A stretch of DNA of 64,000 nucleotides from assembly GCA_010015745.1 (NCBI GenBank), contig ML978154.1, forward strand, positions 458,668 through 522,667, read 5' to 3'. Positions 43,891-55,628 of the stretch are shown in pieces; the first letter of the stretch is position 1, and each line of letters begins with the position of its first letter. Origin of the DNA: Setomelanomma holmii. Lineage: Eukaryota > Ascomycota > Dothideomycetes > Pleosporales > Phaeosphaeriaceae. The notes under the pieces are model-generated. The model made no database searches and was not told where the DNA came from. It worked only from the letters and a program-made list of their open reading frames with translations. The position numbers were made by a program, and so were the translations under genes.

Positions 43891-45379
43891 CTATGAAGCA
43901 AAGATGCGAACATTCAGATCCACACAACCAGTTGCAATAACGCATCTTATTCCAGCTTTAGCAGCCTCCTCCTCTTTCTTCTTGTTGGTTCCGTTCGTTG
44001 TTGCCCCATTGGCTGCATCTCCATTCACAGGCACATCTTTGACCAAGTTTGGCGCCCATCGCATGCAGCTGACGAAATGGCCATGGGCATCTGTGACCAC
44101 CTTGACGCACCGTCCTTCTTGTGTGAGGTCCCAGCACCGTATGGTCTTGTCGTCGCTTGCTGAGAGGAGGTATTTGCCTCCAGGATGGAAAATCAAAGCA
44201 CGGACCCAGTTGTCGTGACCGACAAGCGTCTTGATGAGCGTACCCCGTCCATCCCAGATCTTGATCGTTTTGTCTCTTGACCCCGTCGCCACGAATTCGG
44301 CTGAGCTGCTGAGTGGTGGTGGTTTTTTCAGTCCAGCCAAGGAAGCTAAGTTTGCGTATGAGACTGGCGGCGCTATTGTTACGCACTCGATGACGTGTTC
44401 GTGACCAAGGAAAGTACACTTGGCTTCTCCCGAAGTCGCGTCCCATAGCCGTGCCGTTTGATCGTTACCAGCTGAAAGTAACCACCGTCCATCGAAGCTT
44501 GGGGATATGTCTCTGACCCAGTCTGCATGTCCTCGTATTGTCTTCACACAGTACCCAGTCGTAACATCCCAGATGCGCAGGGTCTTGTCTCTTGAAGCTG
44601 ACACCAGAAGGTTGCCAGAGGATGGCGAGCCTGCTGCCCCACTTGGCACAAATCGTACTGCGGAGACAGAGTGGTCGTGCCCAGGAAGTGTCCGAATGTT
44701 TTTGTATTCGTCAGAAGGGTCCCATAGTTTGATAGTGAGATCGCTTGAGCACGACGCCAGGAGTGTGCCGCCTCTTGGTCCACCAAAGTCTACATCTAAG
44801 ACACCCTTAGTGTGTCCCTTCACTGTTCGTTCGAGCTCGCCAAGTTCCCAGTCCCATATTTTGATAGTCGTGTCTTCGGAGCCTGATGCGAGAGAAGAAA
44901 AGACGGGATGAAATGCAACGCATGTTATCGGCGATCGGTGAGATTGTAGAGTGTGTCGTGCTGGCGCTCGAGGTAGCCAGCTTGAGGGATCCTGGTTCCT
45001 GCGAAGAAGCGATGTTGGTGTGGTGGAATCGAGCTCGCTCTGGAGACTTTGATTGCGCTGCTCAAGTTCCAGTACCTGCGGGTGTGAGCGGCTTTTCCAC
45101 ACGGACACAAAGCATGTCATGTACCTTTTTCTGTAACCGTACAACACTAGTCCACTTCTTCTCGAGTAGGCCCTCGTACTTCTTTCGTGTCGCATCGTCG
45201 AAAGACGAGGATATGTTCACCTCTTCCCGGAACGCTGCCGCCGTTTTTGGTGCATTGATGACACCTAGATATGCTATTATGGCTTTGTGGCTGGCGCAGC
45301 ATTAGCACGCATTCCACTGCCACATCTCGAGATGCGCTCACAGCTCTTCCGCCTGACGGTCGGTCAAAATAGCGCTCAT
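43891..45379 (-). CDS. nudF: Nuclear distribution protein LIS1/NudF/PAC1
   Basis: Dynein regulator needed for nuclear migration along microtubules in hyphae. Three exons: introns 45291-45341 (51 nt) and 45076-45124 (49 nt) give 462 residues. The start [20 protein letters not shown] is the N-terminal LisH dimerisation motif, followed by a coiled coil (VLELEQRNQSLQSELDS). Seven WD40 repeats follow, with clear ends such as TIKIWDWELGELERTVKGH, TIKLWDPSDE, TLRIWDVTTG, QTARLWDATSG, TIKIWDGRGT and TIRCWDLTQE, the last closing in CVDLNVRIFAS. Short fungal insertions (PSGAAGSPSSGN; KKKEEEAAKAG) lie in blade loops. It diverges from an XMAP215-type gene 690 bp away. Confidence 0.97.
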
Positions 45380-46069
45380 GGCGGCGACAGCTTACTCATG
45401 CGAGAGCAACACTTGTAGCCACCATACACAGGGAGGTCAAGCGTTGATGTGCCAAAGTTTGCGCCAAGTTGAGGCGCTTGTTCGTAGAATACGGTGGGAT
45501 GCGGGGATTTGCGGTGAGAGGCACTGACGAGCGAAGGAAGACCGGCGACGTTTCTGGAGACGAAGTCGAGCAGCGCAGGGCGGTGGAAGAGATCGTACGG
45601 GCAATTGTCTGGAAAGCAATGCGAACGCGGGGTGGCTATTTGCGGTTTGACATGTCGAGGGTCCTCAGACTGTCCCTGCAGCGCCGCTGATGCTAGTTTC
45701 CTGGGGAACGAGCGCCTGACCAACACACAATACCCAACTTTCGCACAGCCGACTGCGCACCCCACCACACCCTTTTTGCGACACACTACACGCGATCGCA
45801 GTGAATACAAACGCGTAAACAGATAGCCGCATGCACTCACAGTAATCGGTACGTCACCCGGCTGCACCTTCCTCGCGCACTAGCCTGCATACGGCACATC
45901 GCATCACCTTTCCAGGCTTCAAAGCCTCCACTCTTCCATCGCCGCAGCTTGTCGTCGTGATACTCAACCAAGCAGAAATTGACTACTTCTTTCCGTATTG
46001 GAAACTGATAGTCTGCAGCTTTTTGTTCTCCGACAATACCCCGCAGTCCAGCACATCCCACATCACAAC
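45380..46069. promoter_or_regulatory. Shared divergent promoter region of nudF and the TOG gene
   Basis: The two start codons face away from each other across 690 bp. No gene is supported in between (the ORFs on both strands are short and without domains), so both promoters and 5' UTRs must lie here. Pyrimidine-rich plus-strand tracts occur at 45700-45790 and 45880-45940. Specific sites were not identified. Confidence 0.55.
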
Positions 46070-48842
46070 ATGGCAGACCAAGAGGAAGATTTCAGCTCCC
46101 TGCCTCTCCCCGACCGCTTTATCCACAAGAATTGGAAAGTAAGGAAGGAGGCATACGAAGCTGCCGCAAAGGAGTTCAGTCTCGCTGCAAGCGAAGGGGA
46201 ACCCATCGTGCGCCAATTCATCAACGATGCAAGCATATGGAAAGGCGTAGTGGGTGACTCCAATGTCGCAGCACAGCAGGAAGGCCTTGGCGCATTATGC
46301 GCATTTCTTGATATATCGGGCCAGTCCGGCTGCACACGGTGAGAAAAGCCACGTGGTGAAGTATCAAGGCTGGAGACTGATAAACAATGCAGGACGCGAC
46401 AAATCACGATTGCGACCATTGCCGAGAAAGGTCTGCCATCAACAAGACCTGCCGCGAAACAGAAGGCACTCGAAGCCCTCATGCTCTACATAGAAACCGA
46501 CAAGGCCGACCCGGTCATTGAGGAGCTGCTGCCGGTGCTGTCATCTAAGCAGCCAAAGGTCATTGCCGCCACATTGGACGCTCTAACCCAGATATACCAT
46601 GCCTATGGATGCAAGACTGTGGAGCCCAAGCCGGTGCTCAAGGCGCTGCCGAAGATGTACGGTCATGCGGACAAGAATGTGCGAGCCAAGGCGCAGGAAC
46701 TGACGGTCGAGTTGTACCGTTGGCTGAAAGAGGCTATGAAGCCGCTCTTCTGGAACGACCTGAAACCTGTGCAGCAGACTGATCTTGACAAGCTCTTCGA
46801 GAAGGTCAAAGACGAGCCACCCCCAAAGCAAGAGAGGCTTCTTCGATCTCAACAGGCAGCCAAAGAGGCCGCAGCTGCTGCACCTGGTGCAGATGACGAC
46901 TATGCTGAAGAGGAAGAGGAAGCTGCGATTGATTTGGAGCCAGAATTTGAAGCGGTTGATGTCTTCCCGAACATTCCCAAAGACTACAATGAGCGGCTCG
47001 CTTCATCGAAATGGAAAGACCGAAAAGAGGCCCTCGAAGACGTTCAGAAAGCCCTAAATCACCCCAGTATCGCACAAGGACCTTTTGATGACCTGATACG
47101 CGGATTCGCAAAGAGCATGAAGGATGCGAATATTGCCGTTGTCTCAACAGCGGCAAATTGTGTCGAGCTTCTCGCCAAAGGTCTCAAGAAGGATTTTGCC
47201 AAATATCGCAAGGACATTATGGCCCCAATGATGGAGCGCCTGAAAGAGAAGAAACAGTCAGTGACCGATGCTATCGGAGGTGCCCTCGACGCAGTTTTCG
47301 TTTCCACCAGTTTCCAAGACTGCCTGGAGGAGATCCTGGAATTCTTGAAACACAAGAATCCGCAAGTCAAGCTAGAATCGACGAGGTTCCTCATTCGAAG
47401 TCTGAAGATTACCCGCGATGCTCCCACGCCAGAGCAGGCCAAGGGCATCGCTGAGGCTTCGACAAAACTTCTCACGGAGTCGCAAGAGGTGCAACGCTCC
47501 GCTGGTGCTGAAGTGCTAGGCACGCTATGGAAAATCATGGGAGACCGCATCATGAACGCCCATCTTGACGGTCTCGACGAGATCCGAAAGACGAAAATCA
47601 AAGAATTTTTTGATGCTGCAGAAGTCAAGGCCAAGTACAAGCCAAAGGCCGCTGCTCCACCAAAGCCTGCAGCAGCCCCTGCACCCACGAAGAAACCTAC
47701 ACTCGGCAAGCGGCCCGCGCCTGGAGGAGTAAAGAAACCAGCTCCTGCGCCAAAGGCTGCTCCTCCGCCAGTCGACGAACCAACTGCGCCTCTCGCACCT
47801 AAGCCCACATCGAGACCAGGTGCCTCCAAGCTAGGCGCCCCTAAGTCCGGCCTTGCTGCTCCATCCAGACTCGGGGGACTGAAGAAGCCAGGTTCCGGGC
47901 TCGCTGCGCCATCGCCAGCACGACCAATTGCATCGCCTCCTCCAGAGGAGTACGCTCCTCCTCCACAACAGCCCAAGTTTGGTGCTGGACGTGGTCTTGC
48001 AGGGCGACCGTTGGGTAAACCAGCTGCCGATCCTGTGGCAGCTCCACCCGCTTCCCAAGCTCCCACTGGACTCAGCCTAGTGGAGCGAGCAGAACTTGAT
48101 GAACTTCGAGCAGAAGTTGATCGCGTGCGGCGACAGAACGAGGATCTTCGCAGCGAGCGGACTAAGCTTACTTCTCAGATCCACGAACTCCAGAACCAAA
48201 ATGCTCAACTCATCGAAGACCATACTCGTGACGTCTTGTCGATTAAGGCCAAGGAGACACAGCTTGTCCGCGCACGCTCAGACTATGAAGCTGCAGAGCA
48301 GACGGTGCAGAACCAGCGTCGCGAGGTTGATCGTCTTAAGCGGGAGCTCAGCCGACAGGTGCGCGCTACTTCACCTCCGCCAACGGAATTAGGGGAGCAA
48401 ATCTACACTGATAACACCAATGGTGCTCGACTTGGTGACTCAGGTTATGGTAGCCAAGGTCTGTACAGCAGGCGGGATAGAGGATTTGCCAATGGGCCAG
48501 CTAGTCCAGGTAGCGATGGTAAGGAGAACTTCGACGCTTTGTCACGCCCAAGTAGCAATTTGAGCGGCAAGCTGAGTCCTCTCCGAGCAGATGCTTCAGG
48601 CAAATCTTCACTATCCGCAAGGGGAGGAGGCCGCATCAGCCCAGCAGAGAACGGCACCAGCAGACCTCAGCAATCGCAGGCTGCGTCAGGCGCAGAGAGT
48701 TGGAAACGCGCTGCCGAAGTCACGCAGAACTTGAAGCAGAGGATAGAGATGATGAAGGTATGTGAAGGAGTATTACTTTGTAGAGGGATTGCGACTGACC
48801 ATAACATAGGCAAAGCAGGGTATAGGAAGGCCGCAACAATAG
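46070..48842 (+). CDS. XMAP215/Stu2/Alp14-type microtubule polymerase (TOG domains)
   Basis: Binds tubulin and speeds microtubule growth at plus ends and spindle poles. Three exons: introns 46339-46392 (54 nt) and 48758-48809 (52 nt) give 888 residues. If the last intron is not removed the frame runs on to 48868 with unrelated residues; splicing ends it in MMKAKQGIGRPQQ, as in relatives. TOG1 covers about residues 8-230 (DRFIHKNWKVRKEAYEAAAK; SSKQPKVIAATLDALTQIY), TOG2 about 275-510 (RLASSKWKDRKEALEDVQKA; KKQSVTDAIGGALDAVF). Then comes a basic Ala/Pro-rich microtubule-binding linker (KKPTLGKRPAPGGVKKP), a coiled coil for dimerisation (ELDELRAEVDRVRRQNEDLR) and a Ser-rich tail. Two TOGs and a coiled coil is the yeast/fungal form. 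Confidence 0.95.
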
Positions 48843-49429
48843 TGGATCACGTTACTTACTCTGTGTAACGTCTGGTGGGTGCATGTGGTACGCTTAATTC
48901 CCGCAGCTTGGGCGGTATACTTCCGAGCCATCTCCTTCAGGCATGGATGCTTTCTATCCCGAAGCGCATGTTTCCGCGGCAGCGCTTCCTGTCGCCTGCA
49001 GCAATTTTCTTCATTTTAAGCGCATTCCAACTGTAGGCATCTACGCGGCGTTTTGGCGTGATCGGCTAGTGCCGATGTGATTGGGATGAATTGGTACATA
49101 AGGCGATGGGTATGGCATGCATTGATTGGCGTGGTATTGCGCGGCTTCACATGATTCCCCCTGGCGCTTGTCCTCTTTGATTAGAATCTTACATGGCAAT
49201 GCAGAAGTAGGTTCCTTGTTGCACTGCAACCTCGCGGACCGAATGAGCTTTGATGCAGCAGTCAGTCAGCCCTCAAACCAGCACAATGGGTCAACAAAAC
49301 TGTGCCGCATGGGATGCCACTTGGCACAGTCGACTTGCTATCCTCGGACGTTCTCAGCTCCTCACGACCGACAAAGCCTCGTTGGCGCGATCCTATGTAA
49401 CACGGTGCTTCGCATACGTCTTGTTTACT
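48843..49429. other. Intergenic, no gene seen
   Basis: Between the TOG gene and the aminotransferase. The aminotransferase frame is open back to about 49250, but the family alignment favours the start at 49430. Confidence 0.5.
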
Positions 49430-50896
49430 ATGGACGCTGGTCTGTCTTCGCGTGCGGCGAGGACCCTGGACCAGCTCCTTCCTGGGTTCGCAGCCGCTGC
49501 CCCACCACAACACAATAGCCCTAACTCCCTCATTGATTTGTCCAACGCCCAAAACGAAGTGCTGCGCCCCGAGCTCCTCGAGTTCTTCAAGAGTACGGTA
49601 GAGGACAGAGTCACGAGTAATGTATGTGCTCAAGATCATTCTCTCCGGTCTTCCAGTCCCCCTCATCCTTCAAATAGGCTTTTGCACTCCCTCAGCATGG
49701 CGGAGACCCTCAATTTCGCCAGGTACTAGCCTCGTTCTTCGACAGATACTTTCATCCCATTCATGCTGTCAAATCGGAACATCTTGTGCCTACTGCAGGA
49801 GCTAGCGACGCCATAGAAAAGATCATACATGCGGTATGCGATGATGGCGACAGCATACTCGTACCTGGTCCTGCGTGGCGTAAGTCACATGGTTCTCTCC
49901 GTTCACAACAACCGACAAGGGGCTAATGTCGACACCAGAAGGTTTCACGCCCATGCTCAAAGCCCGCTCCAACGTCAACATAATCGTCGCTCAGCCACCA
50001 ACCTACGACAACTGGGACAATTACCTCGTCCCCTCACTACAAGCCGTGCACGACTTTTCTGCCGAAAAGTCACGCATCAAAGCTGTCCTACTATGCAACC
50101 CGCACAATCCCCTCGCTCGATGTTACTCTAAGAAAGCCATACTCGAGCTCATGGAATTCTGTCAAGAACACAGTCTCCACCTCATCGTCGACGAAATCTA
50201 CGCACTCACCAATCTGAACAACGTACCCGCCAAAGCACCTCCTTTCGTCTCGGCATTATCGCTGACCGAGCCGCTTGTCCCGGAAGGCGCGGTGAAGGTC
50301 GATCCAAGTCGTGTGCATGTTGTGTGGAGCGCGAGTAAATTGTTTGGCATGAGTGGGTTTCGAATCGTAAGTCTTCCTTTCAACCCGGATACCATCATAC
50401 ATGCCCAACACGTAGAGGCTTGATATACAGCATACTCACGGTCTAACAGGGCTGCATCATATCCCAAGCCAATCCCACCCTCATCACCACTCTTTCACTC
50501 CTGTCAACCTCCCATGTCAACACCATCGCATCGCTCTACCTCACCCATGTGCTCAATTGGTCTCAACTCCCAACCTTACTCAAACTGAATTCCGAGCGTT
50601 TGACCACGTCGTACAACTTACTCGCTGCCTTGCTGCATGAGTGTGACATCGACTTCATCACGCCAACCCACGGTCTGTTCTTATGGGCGAAGATAGCACA
50701 GGGCGCGCGGAGCAAGAAAGAAGAGCAAAGCGTGTTTGATGACTTGAAATATGCGGGTGTCAGGGTGGGGCGGGGAATGATTGAGAAAGGTCTCGAGAGC
50801 GACTATGGATGGGCGAGATTACGCTTTTCCATGCCTGAGGCGGAAATGAGAAAGGCGTGTGGCCGCATCGAGACATGCATCTCGAAACGTGGCTGA
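49430..50896 (+). CDS. ACC-synthase-like class I aminotransferase (PLP enzyme)
   Basis: Pyridoxal-phosphate enzyme of the aminotransferase I/II fold, closest in layout to fungal 1-aminocyclopropane-1-carboxylate synthase-like proteins; the real substrate is unknown. Four exons: introns 49622-49677, 49880-49938 and 50367-50449 give 422 residues. Visible landmarks: NAQNEVLRPEL near the start, PQHGGDPQFRQVLASFF, the cofactor-binding TAGASDAIEKI, LLCNPHNPLARCYSK, the Asp of HLIVDEIYA, and the Schiff-base Lys265 in SASKLFGMSGFRIG. The C-terminal substrate Arg is in WARLRFSMPEAEM. The start at 49430 (MDAGLSSRAARTLDQLLP) matches the usual family beginning; an upstream ATG at 49250 would add an unrelated stretch. 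Confidence 0.88.
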
Positions 50897-51705
50897 TGAG
50901 CTGTAAGCGCGTCTTGCAGGGAGTCAGGCTGGTGTCTCAGCCATTTTGTGTGGTGGTGTTGTTGGGACCGCGCTTCGGCGGCCTCCGAAGCTATCAAAAG
51001 TTCATGTCAAAGCATTACCTGTTTCCATCTCTCGCAAGACCTTATCAGCGAATACACATCTACGTATCTAGATCTGAGATCGTGAGGTGCTGAGCATCCG
51101 ATCGACGCAAGCATACTGTACGCGTGTGGTCGATCTATGTTGCTCCGCAGATCATCTCGACGCTCCCGCTCTAGAGCATGTTTGCATGCAGTACTTTGAC
51201 ATCCCATACAATGGGCAACTCTTGGCTTTTCTGTGCATGGGTCGTCTAGACTTGCCAATGGAGAGCAGATATGCTCCAGTCGCGGTTTGTTGGCTTGGTA
51301 GGATCGATCAGTTCGGACGTTGCATAGCCTGCTGCTGCTGTCAGATGTTAGTGGCAAGACACATGACTATGAGTTTGTCGACCACGCGAAGCTGGGATCT
51401 AGAGTTGATTTTATACGTGGATGCGTCTGCTTGGTCGCACGGACGCAAAGGCAAGGTGGGTGAGTAGTGATGAACTCTATTTTTGCGTTTGCGCTTGCGC
51501 TTGCTCTCTACGGAGACGTGGTAGTGGTATGAGTAGAATGCTGTACAATGAGGAGAAAGACATATGCAGTACCCACTACGCCATTCAGGAATCTCATTCC
51601 GCCATCATCGAGTCCCCCTCATCCTTGGACAACACATACCATCCAACCCTTCGCTACCCAATGCCATTATTGATCCGCTCCACTCTCCTCTCTTCCTTAG
51701 GTCAC
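50897..51705. other. Convergent intergenic region, no gene seen
   Basis: Between the 3' ends of the aminotransferase (plus) and RIB3 (minus). No supported coding sequence. Confidence 0.5.
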
Positions 51706-52517
51706 CTAGACTAACTTTAGGCTCTCCTCATTCTCCTCAATGTACGCCACCAAATCCTCAATCGTACACACCTTGATCCCCCACTTCTTCCCAAACGCCA
51801 AACACTCGTCCCTCCTCATCATGCCTCCACCCACCAACTCCGGCTTCCCACCAGGCGCCAGCTCGCCATCAGTGATCAGTTCGCAAATCACACCCACAGG
51901 CTCCTTTCTCGCTAAGCGGCACAGATCCACCGCCGCCTCAGTATGCCCCCGACGCACCCTCACCCCGCCATCCCTTGCCTGCAATGGCAGCACATGTCCC
52001 GGACGCCTGAAACTTTCCGACTTGGCATTCGGATCCGCGAGCATACGACACGTCAGACTACGATCGTGCGCACTGATTCCCGTAGAGACAGTATCGTCCA
52101 CCGCATCGATGCTAATCGCGTACGCCGTCTGGTTCGGGTCCGCGTTGTCGGCTACCATTTGCGGGAGGTGCAGAGCTGCGGCGCGCGACACTGGTAGGGG
52201 CGCGCAGAGGTAGCCCGAGCTGTAGCGGATCATGAAGGAGGCTTTGGAGGGGGTCAGGGCGGATGCGGCGATGATGAGGTCGCCTTCGTTTTCGCGTGAG
52301 GGGGAGTCGAGGACGATGACGAATTCGTCGTTTGCTGGGGCGGTGTTAGGTGGGGGTTGAGAGAACTTGGATTGGGGGATGGGGACGTACCGAAGGCTGA
52401 TATGACATCTGGTATTGGGTCGAATGCTGGATGTGCGGGTGTGCTGTTCAAGAGCCCATTGAGTCCATGGCCGTTGGTGCCGTTGGCGGCGGACGCGCCA
52501 TTGGTGGCGCCGGGCAT
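51706..52517 (-). CDS. RIB3: 3,4-dihydroxy-2-butanone-4-phosphate synthase
   Basis: Converts ribulose 5-phosphate to the four-carbon precursor of riboflavin (plus formate). Two exons, intron 52335-52390 (56 nt), 251 residues; fungal enzymes are usually 200-250. After a Gly/Asn/Ala-rich N-terminal tail of about 35 residues comes the catalytic loop FVIVLDSPSRENEGDLI with its acidic cluster (Glu57, Glu59, Asp61), then FMIRYSSGYLCAPL, TGISAHDRSLTCRML, FRRPGHVLPLQARDGGV and RRGHTEAAVDLCRLA. The last holds the His and Glu of the active site. This is a stand-alone RibB domain, not fused to GTP cyclohydrolase II, as expected for fungi. A riboswitch-like 5' region was not seen. Confidence 0.96.
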
Positions 52518-53487
52518 GATTGAGGTACTTGTGCGCTCAGGTGGTCTGCTGCTCCTGGACTTCTCTATTTGAGGCTCTTGTTCTATCTTGGAATAACGTT
52601 GATCCGCGCAAGTTCAGCGCTGAGTCACGTGTAGTCACTGCTTAGCAACGAGCTCGATGATTTGGTAAGCCGATGCCGGAGGGGTCCGCTCTAGTCGTAC
52701 GTGGTTCCGCCTTGAGATGAATTTGGTAGCAATGAGACTCGTCTGTTGCTTGAGATATTGATGTAGTGTTGTCGTGGTAAGTCAATTGCTCACACTGTGT
52801 CGACGAGAAGTGTCCTGCGGAACCGCGCTCGGAAGCCAAAAAATGCGATCATCATGTGTAACGTAGTGGGGTGAGAGCCTCGGTCCCTGCATCACGAATC
52901 GGCGGTAATCGAGACCGGCTGGCCGCTTCTGTGGCCTACTCCACACTTGCCGACTACCGACTCCCTTGTGCCTTCGCGGACTTCTAGGTTGTCGCGAGTC
53001 GAGGGTCAGAGTGCATCACGCTGCGTAGCGATAGCCGCCCGGGGCCTTGCTGGCGATTATGGCTGAGTGCGTGACACTCTTGACGTGCTGTGTCGCGCAC
53101 CAAGTGTGACAGGGCTTGATGGCGACGCATTTGACATGCGTGACTCGAGAATGAAGTTCAGTGTCGACTTTGTGTTTTGCGCTCGTATGACGGTGCATAT
53201 TAGTGAGAACTGAGTTATGAAAGAGTCGTATGAATGATGACAATAGTGCATTGGTGCTACCCGTCCCACAGCCAGCTCTTGACTGCAAACTGCCGACCAG
53301 CGAGGGTATAAGCTACGCGCAACCACAAACGGTGCCACAAGTCTGTATTAAGACGATTCCAGGCCATAAGATCCCAAACCCCGAAGCCGTGAGTGAACAC
53401 GGTCCATCAAATCCGATGCTCGATACCGTAACGCTGCTTCAACTTTTCGTACACAGCCTCACTGATGCATTCGTCACATGTCGCCGA
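52518..53487. other. Intergenic, no gene seen
   Basis: Holds the RIB3 promoter and the 3' region of the purine permease (both minus strand). No supported ORF. Confidence 0.5.
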
Positions 53488-55381
53488 CTAAGCGACATGT
53501 TGACCTTGCTTGTCAGCGGTCACAAACTCCTTCTCAGGGGTGCCACCAGTGCTGTGAGCAGAACCATCATCCTTGGGCTCCTGCTGAGCCACGCCCTCGG
53601 ACTCCTCGTGTGCCCTCCAGAAATCCTTCTTGCCGCTTGTAAGCCTCTGCATCCAGGGTGGGAGGAAGCCGCCAGGGATCTTGTAGGTCCAGTGCTCCTT
53701 CTCAGACTTATTAGGAGGAACAATGCGGCCGCCGGAAGCCTTCTCGACGATCCAGACAGTTGTGTTGATGAGCATGTACGAGCAGATACCGGCGATCAGA
53801 CCATAGGCGATGGAGTAGGTAAATGGCATGATGGCAATCGTGAGGAAAGCGGGAATGGCATCGCCCATGTACTTCCAGTTGATGTCCCTGGCGGACTGCG
53901 CCATGAGAGATCCGACGATAACCAGGGTACAGCCTGTCGCCCACGGAGGGATCGATGCGAAGATCGGCGCGAAGAATACGGCGATAAAGAAGGCGAGACC
54001 AGTGAACATAGCAGTAAGACCAGTTTTTCCACCTTCGGAGATACCAGCACCGGACTCGATGTAGGCAGTAACCGGTGGTGCCCCCATAAGAGAACCGATA
54101 GAGATGCCCATGGCGTCGACAGTGTAAGCGATGGAAGAGTTCTCGAAATCCTGGGTTCGCTCATCGATGGCGCCACAGAAGCGAGCCATGGAGTAAAGAG
54201 TACCAGTGCCTAGGTATGTCAGTAAAACTCACAGATCGTGATTTGGGAATCTTACAGTCAAGAATGTCAACATAGAGGAAGGTGATGAAAGCCAAGCCCC
54301 ACTGGCCAGCATGCTCCGAGATGTTCCACTGCTGCACAGCCAAGACGCGGGTGATTGGGTGGAAGGTAACGACTTTCTTGAAGAAGTCGAACCTGCCGTC
54401 GCCCAGGATATCGTGAGGGAAGTAGGTAACGGGAGTCGGGCGTGGCCAAGAGATGATGGAGACGAGAAGAATGCCGAAGATGATTGCACCCTTGACGCGG
54501 TACATCATCAACATAACCGTAAGAATACCACCGCAGAAGATACCAATCCACATTGTTGGATTCCTCATCTTGGCGGAGCCTGGGCAAACACCCATTTTAT
54601 CCTGAAGACTCTGAACACAGCCTGCAAGTTCGAGTGGGGTAGACTGAGCGCCCGTAATCAGCCCAATACCAGCCGAGTAGGTGAGACCGATAATGGTGAG
54701 GTAAAGACCGATTCCGACTCCCGTCGCAAGCTTGATACTGGCTGGAATAGCTCGTGCGAGCCACTGACGAATACCAAGAATAGTGAGACCGACGAAAACG
54801 AATCCTTCGACAAAGACAGCAGTGAGTGCGACCTCGTACGGGACCATGCCAGAACCGTGGAAACCGACGACAGTGTAAGCGAAGTAGGCGTTGAGACCCA
54901 TACCAGGAGCGAGCGCAATGGGCATGTTGGCAAACAAACCCATGCAGAACGAGGTCAGAGCAGAGATAGCAGCAGTAGCAGTAACGAGATCACGTTTGAT
55001 CTCCTCGACACACTGTAGGTACTCGATTGGGCTGTCCTTGATACAGTTGTCGGAGCTCGATGCCGGGCAGACGCAATTGCCGCCGCTGTCAGAAACAATC
55101 GATGCTTCGCACTGTTAGCTTCTATCTTGCGGAGTCTTCACAGAGATGCGTACCATTTACGGAGATGATATAGGCCATAGCAAAGAAGGTGGCCAGGCCA
55201 GCGCGGAACTCGGTGAAGAAGTAGCTGCCCGGGCGCTCCTTTGGCTGTGGAAATTGTTAACAAGCAACGGTAACTCAAGCCTGGGGATACATACGTGACC
55301 AGAGCCTTCAAGGCGGAAGTACTTGCCCACGACGGAGCGGGCAACCGCCCTGTTGGCGTTGTGAACCCAACCGGCTGTCAT
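53488..55381 (-). CDS. azgA: AzgA-like purine (adenine/guanine/hypoxanthine) permease
   Basis: Plasma-membrane proton symporter for purines, AzgA branch of nucleobase-ascorbate-type (NCS2) transporters. Four exons: introns 55245-55294, 55105-55153 and 54210-54255 (46-50 nt) give 582 residues, the family length. It starts MTAGWVHNANRAVARSVVGK, the usual opening, then GSYFFTEFRAGLATFFAMAY. The substrate-site helices carry FANMPIALAPGMGLNAYFAY and, later, GSLMGAPPVTAYIESGAGIS with GGKTGLTAMFTGLAFF. Around twelve or more hydrophobic helices are visible, with a cytosolic tail rich in Glu/Lys/Gln. A TGATAA element lies about 240 bp upstream of the start, compatible with GATA-factor nitrogen control, but such sites are common by chance. 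Confidence 0.93.
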
Positions 55382-55622
55382 ATTGATGATATTTTTCTCG
55401 TCTGTGGTGGATGAAAATGCAAAGGCGAGGTGGCCGCGAGGGAAGTTATAGTTTGACTGGAACCGTCACCGGCAGAGATTTGTGTCAGGCGCCGAGTGAA
55501 GGTGAACGCGAGAACGGCGACTTTTAACTACTCGCTGTCGCACATTACAGGGTCTGGGTGTGAACGAACGTACCTTGCCAAGACTCCGCTGCACGTTAGC
55601 ATCCCGCACCAAAAAGCCCTGC

Positions 55623-55628
55623 TGATAA
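55623..55628. promoter_or_regulatory. Candidate GATA-factor site upstream of the purine permease
   Basis: The plus strand reads TGATAA, about 240 bp upstream of the permease start on the minus strand. HGATAR sites bind AreA/NIT2-type nitrogen regulators, and purine permeases are often under such control. One site alone is weak evidence. Confidence 0.2.

Noticed and set aside
47059..48066. 335-codon minus-strand ORF inside the TOG-protein gene
   Set aside because: It is antisense to the Ala/Pro-rich linker and TOG2, Gly/Ala-rich, and without domains: a shadow of the plus-strand codon bias.
48758..48868. Unspliced C-terminal extension of the TOG protein
   Set aside because: A good 52-nt intron (48758-48809) gives the family-like end AKQGIGRPQQ instead.
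49250..49429. Upstream in-frame start of the aminotransferase
   Set aside because: The added 60 residues do not resemble the family N-terminus, while 49430 does.
54311..55018. 235-codon plus-strand ORF inside the purine permease gene
   Set aside because: Antisense shadow; it crosses a permease intron and has no domain.
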